The notes beneath the pieces are model-generated. The model was not told the origin of the DNA, did not search any database, and worked only from the letters and a program-made list of their open reading frames with translations. 64,000 bases of DNA. Origin: Psococerastis gibbosa. Lineage: Eukaryota; Arthropoda; Insecta; Psocodea; Psocidae. Both the position numbers and the translations under genes were made by a program. The stretch is from the NCBI GenBank assembly GCA_963971405.1, contig OZ020484.1:52563151-52627150 (forward strand), in the 5' to 3' direction. This document shows, piece by piece, positions 55,958 to 64,000 of this stretch (within the stretch, counting starts at the first letter, position 1; each line of letters starts with the position of its first letter).

Positions 55958-56434
55958 TACCTATAGATAGTGGTAGGTAATGAGATGTTTATATAGCCTA
56001 TATAAAAAATTATGCATAATTTCCCCACAGATAGGCTATACAGTGATATACGAGTATGTATTCTAAAAACATTTGAAGTCTGAATCAAACTTAAATGAAA
56101 TGAAATTTTACTGACAATAACATTATAATTTACAGAGGTGGCCACAATTATTACAATTATTCAACAATTTTCACATTTACGTCATTGGATCCTCCATGCA
56201 ACTGTGGAAACCACGCGTTTCGGTGGGGGTAGTTAATTTATAATTAGGCAAACGTAAAGAACCTTTAGTTCTGGTCTAGTTCTTAATAATAGACTTTTTT
56301 TTACTAAATATATTGATGTGTTCAATTACAATATGATAGACACTCAGGGGTGGGAAAAATTTTTTGACGACCATGTCAGCTTTTATATAACATAATTGTG
56401 AAAATATCAGCTATTATTTGTTAACTTATTTCAG

Positions 56435-56652
56435 GTCGGAGCGATACATCAGTGTCAGCAGCCTGCAGAATTCTGTTCTTCTCGTCGTACCTTGTGTCAG
56501 CTGTGGTCATCCCAGCCTATTCTGCCTCGCTTATTTCCTCATTAACCCAAAAAACCCCGACACGTCCGTTTAACTCCATCCGGGATATGTTGCAGAACGG
56601 AAGATACAAACTTCTAGTTGCTTACAATACTGCTGAAAGGGACTATTTTGCG
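56435..56652 (+). CDS. Ionotropic receptor, exon f (TM2, lobe S2)
   Basis: It reads CRILFFSSYLVSAVVIPAYS and ASLISSLTQ, the second helix (about residues 381-402) and the YSASLISSL signature that corresponds to the SYTANLAAF gate region of glutamate receptors. Lobe S2 begins with SIRDMLQNGRYKLLVAYNTA. The donor GCG|GTAATT leaves phase 0. Confidence 0.95.
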
Positions 56653-57762
56653 GTAATTTTACAGTAAATATTATATTATAAAATACAGGGTGATTCACAG
56701 CAATCGTACCACCCCCTTAACTTCGTTATTATGGGGAACATTGAGGTGGGTTAAAAATAGGGGTCATACTTGTCTATGATACTTCTGCATAGGCGCACTC
56801 AAAGTACCACTTTCTGGGGGAGGGGGGGGGGCAAAAGCGGTTTCTCGGAATTTTCAAATGTACCTAAGCATGGGTGGTGCTGGGCATCATATGAAACATA
56901 TTTTTAACACCTTTCATTGTGTGCCTGAGCTTTAATGTTTCATTTAAAATACCAACTTGTGTATAATTTTAAAAAATGCCAGAAAATGTATTACAAAACT
57001 AGAAAATATGAGAATGTTTAAAGGACAAGATACCGTAGCTTATTCTAAACATGTCCCCTCATTGACACTTTTCAGTTCGAAATTATAAATAATCCGAAGG
57101 AGGCAGGAATTAATACGCCAAACATACTCTTGTCCAATTTTACGGGGTTTTATGAATTGACGATTGCTTATTAACGCTTTCCTAATTACTTTTAATTTTA
57201 ATTGTTAAATATTTCTGTGTTGTAGGCTGAATTGCTAATTGCTATGTTGTTATTGTAAATGCCTTCGTTATTGGATCCATTTGTTTCTGTTAATGGCATA
57301 TAATAAATATTCTATTCCATTCTAATTTAAATGCATCAGATTCAGATCCTGCCACTAAGTTAAACAGGAGCTTATCTGCGAATTTAGTGACTTCGTTGCC
57401 ATGGTGATACCGTGCTTGTACATGTGCGAGTCTCTCCGCACCTTACGATTGGAGACGAGACGTAACTCGCCACAAGTACCTATCAGGTGATTTAGTGAGG
57501 CGATTCAAGAGGTTAATCGGATAGGCTACATTCTTTTCATTCTTTTTACGCGATTCACCGTTCTCAGGAAAAAATGTCACACTTAAGCTTTTGAGATTTA
57601 ACCTCTCCCCATACTTAGCGTCCAGATAATTTTCGGTGGTCAGAAAGGCTCGAAGTTGATTAATTAATAGCATTCAAAACAAGAACAAACAAACAAAGCA
57701 CTCTGTGAATGTTTGCAGGGACCCGACTAGCCTAGTGACGATAATTATGATTTTCTGTGTAG

Positions 57763-58037
57763 GACACGAACAACGCTATTCTGTCAGCAGCGTACAGGCG
57801 ACTAATTCTGCCAGTGCCGATGACACATCAGATGAGAACGATAAGGGCAGGGCTGGCGACTGTCTGTAGGGAGAACGACTACGCTCTATTCGGCATACAA
57901 AAAATCATAGAACAGCGTATGCTCCAGCCGCCCACGCCCCCCTGCCTCATTCAGTCTATGGCGCGCCCCCTCTCCACTGTTCACATGGGAATGGCTTTGC
58001 CCAAGGGCCATCGGTTGCATCCGTTGATTAATTATCA
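57763..58037 (+). CDS. Ionotropic receptor, exon g (lobe S2)
   Basis: It encodes AAYRRLILPVPMTHQMRTI, then CRENDYALFGIQKIIEQRM and MALPKGHRLHPLINYQ, the distal part of S2. The expected acidic binding residue of glutamate receptors is not evident, as in most divergent IRs. It ends in phase 2 (TATCA|GTAAGT). Confidence 0.92.
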
Positions 58038-58319
58038 GTAAGTTTTCTTGAGTTAAGAATTAATTCGTGGACCAACTAGTCCAACAACCAAATCTAATTT
58101 GTAATGACTCTTCAATAGAAAAAAGTGGACCCCAGTTTAAATTAATGAAAGTCCTTCTTGGTGGCTGGGCCAATTTGATTGGTCAAAAGGGACCCTCATG
58201 CATTCAGCAATTAGCATTCTTATGGCTTTTTAACATAAACACCACCACTCGTATTTAGGTTTACATTTTGAAGCTATGCTACAGTATATACAAATGTACC
58301 GGTATGTAGGATATACGGA

Positions 58320-59845
58320 TATAACCATGTACAGGCCACTAGCCATTACTTCAGCAATTGGGAAAGTCATGGAAAAGTTATTCTATGTCCAACTTGAATT
58401 TTTTTGGAATGATTACACAGTTTTATCGAAATTACAGTATGGGTATCAAAAAAAATAAAAATCCAACGTGCGCCATTATTAACACTGTCAATACAATTCT
58501 GGAATGGAAAGACAAAAATAAATTTGAATTCGGATTGTACCTCGATTTGAGGGCAGCTTGCGTTAATTTCGACATTCTATTAGACATCCTGCAGCCTGAT
58601 CGAGGCGATTATAATACCGGGGTTAAATAAATACCCTAGGATTATAACTGTAAACAAACAAATTTTCAATGGCACTTTCCATTATAAAATTATCTTGTTT
58701 ACATTTTTAATACCAGGGGATTAAATAAATACCGGTATTATAATCGCCTCGATTAGGCTGCTGGAGAGCATGGGCGTAAGAGGGTTACCATTGAAGTGGC
58801 TACGCACATATATTTTAGGTAGGAAACAGTTTGTTGAAGTTAAGGGAGAGATAAAAAAAAAACTTGCAAAACATGAAGTCGGTGGTCAATTTTTTAAACC
58901 AGGTGGTCCTAGCTTCAATAGCAACATGTTTTGGGGGCTTTTTGGTCAGAAACTCTCCGCACAATTGCAGGTGTACCACAGGGCTCTATACTTGGCCCTC
59001 CATTGTATCTTGCCTATGTGAATTTTATTTTAATTTTATCAAAGAAACCGCAGTTCCCAGTAATATGTTTACGAGAAAAATTACCAGGTGTTTCAACAAA
59101 AACTATAATGTACGCAGATGATACCTCTTCCATCATAGCTGCTGACAAATTTGACGACTGTGTTACTCTCTTAGAAAGTGTTTTAAAATGTCTGACCAGT
59201 GAATTTCAAAGTGAATAGGTTTCCTGGTTAATTGAGCTAAAACTAACATTATCAATTATAACTCCTCTAGGAAAAATATGGCAGTAAAGACTGTTACAAA
59301 AAATTTAAAACCTGTTCTAACGTACATTGACGTAAATCAGAAATTAAATTCTGTGAACTTCCTCATCAGGAGATTTGCCCAACTCGACAAGAAATGGGCA
59401 CTTATGATATATAATTCACTCTTCATGAGTCGTATCAGTTATGGAATTGAGGTGTGGGGTAGCTGTACAAATTATTTATTTGAATCGGGGTTTAGAGTTC
59501 AAATACGAGCCATAAGATCAATTATGAAATATACTATAAGGCATGCATGTAGATATACCTTTAGAGAGCTAAATTTATTGACATTGCCGTCTCCGTATGT
59601 ATTTCGAATTCTTTTATATGCAAAAGAGGTAGCTGAAGAAAACGAACAATTATTCAATCTAGATAAACACTCCTATAACACCAGAAATAAATTAAACCTA
59701 GCTGTAAATAGCAAAAGTACAACTTTGTATTCGAAAGCTCATATTAACGTGGCTAAGTTATATATTTTTATAACAGGCTGTCAATTTCATTCAAGGCCTT
59801 ATCTAGAAAAAAATATAAAGTCCAACTACACTCTTTTTTAATAAC
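58320..59845 (+). pseudogene. Jockey-like LINE reverse transcriptase in IR intron
   Basis: With several frameshifts this reads YRPLAITSAIGKVMEKLFY, then LYLDLRAACVNFDILL (motif A damaged), GVPQGSILGPPLYLAYVNF (motif B) and IMYADDTSSIIAADKF with an intact YADD. After a break it continues MSRISYGIEVWGSC to a C-terminal region ending at 59841. A 169-bp MITE sits in the gene at 58592-58760. The element is 5' truncated and lies between IR exons g and h, sense to the receptor. Confidence 0.88.
58592..58760 (+). mobile_element. PIF/Harbinger-like MITE inside LINE
   Basis: The ends CAGCCTGATCGAGGC and GCCTCGATTAGGCTG are inverted over about 29 bp, flanked by CTG on each side (58589-58591, 58761-58763). 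It is the same 169-bp length as the copy at 21686-21854. Removing it with one CTG restores a continuous LINE frame across DIL-E-SMG. Confidence 0.85.
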
Positions 59846-60301
59846 ACAATTTTTTTTATTCAAATATTGAAGAGGCGGTAGATGAATTAAGAAATATAGA
59901 CACGACCATACTTTAGCTTAGTTCAGTTTTGACAGTGAATAACATAATTTAATTTAGGCCTATGGTTTGTATCGGTATGAATACGTAAACCCGTGATTTT
60001 GAATGGTTGTGATGTGAGTGTGAATGTAACGCTGATTTGCTTAAGGTATGATTTTTTGTTACTCTGTTGACATACTGCTGTATATCTTTGTAGCTTGTAC
60101 CTTAATTTAAAATATGTGGTAGTGAACATTTATTTGTTTATTTATTTATTTATAAATTACATCGGCTATTAATAACAATATTCTTCTTCTTCAAATGCCT
60201 CTTCTATCCTCATTGAAAATAATTTTTTGCCTTCCGGTTAGCAGCAGTATGTAGTAATCTATGCCTTGTCGTCGTCGTTGAGCTGGCAACGTTTGTTTCA
60301 G

Positions 60302-60554
60302 CTTAACCAAGATGGTGGAGATGGGGTTGCTGAGCAGGACCACACAGGCGTACTGGCCGCCACATCTGACTGCTGATGTCGAGAAGTGGTCACAACTCCG
60401 CGTCGAAGAAGTGTTTCTTATGTTCGGATTCCTATGCTTTGCCTTCGCTGTGGCTCTTGTCATATTTATTGGCGAGAAATTAATTGTCTGGCAACTTAAA
60501 AGTCGCAGAGAAGTGAAGCCTATTTTCACTGTGAAACATCCATACATTAACTAA
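60302..60554 (+). CDS. Ionotropic receptor, last exon (TM3)
   Basis: The acceptor TTTCAG ends at 60301. Its first base completes a histidine codon with exon g. It reads TTQAYWPPHLTADVEKWSQL, then the third membrane helix (VFLMFGFLCFAFAVALVIFI, about residues 576-598) and a short cytoplasmic tail to TAA at 60552-60554. The preceding ELxxVEEVFxxF arrangement is standard for insect IR C-termini. Confidence 0.93.
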
Positions 60555-60757
60555 TTTCATTTATAAGGAGTTTTAATAGTCTATTTAGTGTGTAGGAAGC
60601 TCAGCAAATTACTATAATATAGCATATACTATTAAGTAGAACTCGGTAATATAGTCAATATTTTCAGAATGCCGTACGGTGTACATTATTGACCACTGTA
60701 GGAATATACAATATTTCGCATTGTGTTTAGCGATGCAATGAGGCTTACATAACGATT

Positions 60758-61245
60758 TTAGGGAGATTTCATCTAGGCCTACCTATCGAACAGGTGACCA
60801 ATGTTCAACAAGAGTTCTCAAGAGAATTTCTTCATAACTTTTCATTTCATGACCCTCTGAGCCTATAAAACCACCCCCATTCAAAATGTTATACATATAG
60901 CCTACATAATTATATTTGCATTGTATACAGTATGGGTATATTTGTATACCGATTATAGGAACCACTATGTAACATCAGTAGATATTCGATTTTGATGTAA
61001 CTTGGCTCAAAAACGCATCGTACAAATATCTTGATCAAGTTCTTTAACCAGCTAGATCCGCAACTTTGTTTCAAGATGGTGGCCGATCAAAACTTTAAAA
61101 AATTCAAATCTCAGTTTCATGTTGGTCGCAGAGAAATGTAATGAAATGTGACTGGATGAAAGCCCGTAGTATCAACGATACTGCTAATTGACACTTTTTT
61201 TCAAGAAATTGACGATTTCAAGGTGTCCAGTCAAATTAATGTGAT
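60758..61245 (+). repeat. F5 interspersed repeat, copy 1
   Basis: Landmarks are ttttagggagatttcatcta, then cttttcatttcatgaccc, ccattcaaaatgttata, gattttgatgtaacttggc, aaccagctagat, aagatggtggccgat and gaaagcccgta. The same series occurs at 62163-62640 in the same orientation. It contains the tgatgaaacttggca-type core also seen in F1. Confidence 0.7.
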
Positions 61246-62162
61246 TTACTTTAGCAAAGGTTTAAAATAATCGTCTACATTGTGTTTCAATTGTGGGGCT
61301 ACACCGGTTCCATAATAAGGCTTGGTATGGCCCCGGCCAATACCAATAATTTTAGACATAACCACCTCATATTTTAGTGTAATTTGATCGATAAATAAAT
61401 TCTCTGTTTTACATTGCACTTATTTAGAACAAATCCTATAATTTATTATGAAAATTAAAAATTAAAGGAAATGAAATAGTCAAATCGATTATTTAAATCA
61501 AAATTGGCGGGAGCGCTGAAGAGATTGGGCGCGTATATGACAGTACACCTCGGCTAGGCTGATCTTTGTCATAAGCTAAGCATATACAATTTTAATGTGG
61601 CAAATTGACTCCTTCCCCCCGAAAAAAAAGATTTCCTCGGGCAATTTTGGGCCATACCAATATATATATACAAAATAATACTCGGCGCCCATGGGCCTAC
61701 ATCAGTATAAAGCAAACGTAGTCATTACGGGAATTAGTTTTATACACATAATAAATTGTAAATTGTGCAACGGTACTGTACATATAAATTCTACTAAACA
61801 TATTTTATTTGCATTCATAAACAGGAGGATTCTTCTCGACACATTTCTTATAATATTTAATGTAGACTACGTCAACTGCTCTAGGGAGGGGACTACTGAC
61901 CAGGACTCCATCTGAGCCCCCCTTCCCTTTCAGAAGGATGTGCTCCTGATAGTAGCAGTGGTTACCTCTATATAACTAGCTTATTGCACGTTGGAGCGGG
62001 CATAGTCATTAGGTTGGGAACAGGAATGACTTGATGCCACGGGCCCCGTATAGGGGCTGTGGGCAGCGCTGACTAATATATTTCATGTCATAAGCTTATG
62101 TTTATATGTATTTCATGTTTATATATTGTGTGAAAACGCGAAGTTATATACTGTTCTTAATG
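61246..62162. other. Intergenic between F5 copies
   Basis: No gene recognised. A 74-codon frame (61691-61915) lacks motifs. A G/C-richer stretch lies at about 61890-62070. Confidence 0.45.
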
Positions 62163-62640
62163 GGAAACTTTTAGGGAGATTCATCTACCTATTGAGATGG
62201 CGACCAATGTTCGACTTTCCCGAAAAGTTCTTCAAAACTTTTCATTTCATGACCCCCTGAGCCTAAAACCACCCTCCGTTCAAAATGTTATATACATAAC
62301 ATATACATTATGCATTATATACATACATACATTGCATATAATATACTGTATATGCTGTATATCGATTTTAGGAAACACTGTAACTTCCGTAGAAATTATT
62401 TGATTTTGATGAAACTTGGCACAAAAATTTATCATACAAATGTCTTGATCGAATTCGTTAACCAGCTAGATTCACTATTTAGTTACAAGATGGCGGCCGA
62501 TTTAAACCATTATATAATTCATATCTCAGTTAATATTGGTTTGCAGGGAAATGAATTAAAATTTGGCTGAAAGCCCGTATTATTATCTACACTTTTTACG
62601 ACAAATAAACCATTTTAAAATGGCGTCCAGTCAAAGTGAA
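62163..62640 (+). repeat. F5 interspersed repeat, copy 2
   Basis: This is a direct repeat of 60758-61245 with the same landmark order. It includes cttttcatttcatgaccccc, gttcaaaatgttata, tgattttgatgaaacttggc, aaccagctagatt, caagatggcggccgat and gctgaaagcccgta, with insertions in the central AT-rich part. Confidence 0.7.
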
Positions 62641-62870
62641 AATAATTTGATAATTAAAAGTTCATAGTCATGATTGAGGTTCAAAATTTGGAACACAAGA
62701 GTGATTTGTGTGTTGGGAATAATCAAGTACTCTTTATTTTTTATTACATAACGTAGGTGGCGTAGAGGAAAAGCAGGGTCTGCTGAATCTGTCTACACCT
62801 GATCAGCCAGGGCTGAAAGGGATTTTTTTTTTATTAAGTTGGTTGCCATTATTGATTATTCCATATACTA
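62641..62870. other. Intergenic, no gene seen
   Basis: A/T-rich sequence without recognisable features. Confidence 0.4.
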
Positions 62871-63081
62871 CCCGACCACGTTACCAAGACCTTTTGCAAG
62901 TCTAGTTTTATTTAATTCTCTCCCACTGTGAAATTAATTATTGCATAATCCATAGGTCATTTCCATTAATGTGCAATTATACTTAAAATGCACTGATTCT
63001 TATCCTGCATATTATGACGAATATGCTTTTTCTACAAAACAAGATGTAAGACTACCGAATGTCTTGGTAACGTGGTCGTGA
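62871..63081. mobile_element. MITE with 18-bp perfect inverted core, TA flanks
   Basis: CGACCACGTTACCAAGAC at 62873-62890 and its exact complement at 63061-63078 define the ends. TA occurs immediately outside (62869-62870, 63082-63083), compatible with Tc1/mariner-type duplication, although the two outermost ends differ by one base. About 210 bp, non-coding. Confidence 0.7.
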
Positions 63082-63101
63082 TATAATAGGTTCATCTAAT
63101 G

Positions 63102-63405
63102 CAGCGCTCCCCAAACTATGGCCCGCGGGTCATCAAGTGGCCTCTTTTTGATGTTGCCCTCGGCCTACCTGACAAAAAATTAAAAATTTTGCGAATAGCC
63201 TGCTGCGGGGAGAAACCTAATATTGGAGCAACTGTTGAAGAAAATATACAGTTTCACGGTTCTCATTAAATTAAATTATACCTTGCCAATGTTAATGTTT
63301 TTTTCTTCTTTTTCATTTTTTTTACATTTTTACCTGCGGCCCGCGTTAATGTACCTGGCCCTCGGAGTGGCACTCGAGGAAAAATGTTTGGGGATGTAAT
63401 GGAGC
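63102..63405. mobile_element. hAT-like element, boundaries uncertain
   Basis: It starts cagcgctccccaaact and ggcccgcgggtc and ends near gtttggggatgtaatg, with a second inverted block cctgcggcccgcg at about 63335-63347. CAG...CCAAAC with cccgcgg blocks resembles hAT non-autonomous elements. The 8-bp duplication is degenerate and the right boundary was not fixed. Confidence 0.45.
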
Positions 63406-64000
63406 ATCATCTTAATTATTATTTTTTTTTAAAGTCAGCCTTTTTACTTACAAAAAATTTGGAAAGCTAGGCCTATATGCCTACATTTTTAGGATTGGAA
63501 AATTTGTTTTTTATTCGGTTTCATAGTCTATTAGCGTATCCAAGGAAGCGGGTGCTAAATCCATTACCCTCACCCCTCCCCCACCCCTTTACTGAATACT
63601 GACAAAAGTAATTGTTATTTGGCTTATACTGTCAGCCTAACAATACAATTATAATTTAGAATCAGAAAAAGGCATGCAATTAAGCTGTCTCGCCCTGAAT
63701 GGACTGCTGACCTCATACGTCTCTTATAAATATTATTGTAACTTACTGTTCATCAGTTCCATTAAATATTCGTTTTTGTCTGATTCTCTCTGTTATTAGC
63801 TTTTAGCTCTGTTCATTCATCACCTTTAGATATGACAAAAAATAACAAAGACGTGTTATGTCCTAGTGTGTTATGTGCGCCTTTAAAACTAACTGCCAGA
63901 ACCGTCCATTTCTCATAATTGAGTTGCCTTGGGTTGGCGTGGCATTTTACCATCTCCATCATAGCCTATATGCTTATTTTAATATACATTATGTTTGTAT
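63406..64000. other. Intergenic, no gene seen
   Basis: A/T-rich to the window end. No exon or repeat family was recognised. Confidence 0.4.

Noticed and set aside
1-64000. CRISPR arrays, bacterial operons, phage or viral genes
   Set aside because: No regularly spaced repeats, no ribosome-binding sites or operon structure, and all multi-exon genes have eukaryotic splice signals. The repeats present are transposons and microsatellites.

Overview
This window is nuclear DNA from an arthropod, almost certainly an insect with a large, repeat-rich, AT-rich genome. The evidence is an RR-1 cuticle protein, a divergent antennal-type ionotropic receptor (IR), short exons with GT-AG introns of 0.1-5 kb, and dense non-LTR, SINE and MITE debris. 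The repeat style (5'-truncated LINE tails, (GAA)n or (AAC)n ends, many hAT MITEs) would suit a hemipteran, but the order cannot be fixed from sequence alone. There is no bacterial operon, CRISPR array or viral genome.

Seven protein genes can be assembled. In order they are: (1) fizzy-related/Cdh1 on the minus strand (10874-14678), two exons covering the N-terminus and most WD repeats, with the C-terminal exons outside or unrecognised; (2) a HIGD2A-type HIG1-domain gene on the plus strand (15152-16095), head-to-head with fzr; (3) a second, diverged HIG1-domain paralogue in tandem (17610-19194), with the same intron position and phase; (4) a seven-exon coiled-coil gene on the minus strand (20251-28940), rebuilt here by matching exon phases. 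It encodes 556 residues with repeated aromatic-x-x-W-x-x-x-K motifs, as in the CCDC181/CCDC34 axonemal proteins, and has an RFX X-box-like site just upstream; (5) an RR-1 cuticle protein on the plus strand (37732-42460) with a TATA promoter and a 12-nt first coding exon; (6) a FAPP1/PLEKHA3-type PH-domain protein on the plus strand (45367-47115); (7) an eight-exon ionotropic receptor on the plus strand (52513-60554), probably of the IR75 type, lacking only a tiny 5' exon.

The rest is mostly transposon-derived. An ~0.8-kb family called F1 here has ends TGCTTTCCAATTTA and TAAATTGGAAAGCA and an internal poly-C tract. It occurs at 302-2304 (split by a LINE with a 15-bp target-site duplication), 7085-7610 (old), 12718-13610, 27345-28494 (two arms head-to-head) and 35282-36089. 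Between 44 and 51 kb there is a cluster of hAT-type MITEs with 8-bp duplications, one nested inside another. A PIF/Harbinger-like 169-bp MITE with CTG duplications is present at 21.7 kb and inside a LINE reverse transcriptase at 58.6 kb. A Tc1-like 934-bp element with repeated CATCTTACCCC motifs sits directly upstream of the first visible IR exon. SINEs cluster at 30.3-32.1 kb, including an inverted tRNA-like pair.

The genes are unrelated in function (cell cycle, mitochondria, cilium/flagellum, cuticle, Golgi lipid signalling, chemosensation), so this is an ordinary gene neighbourhood rather than a functional cluster. No clearly new system was found. The most informative results are the reconstructed coiled-coil gene with its X-box, the tandem HIG1 pair, and the datable nested insertions.
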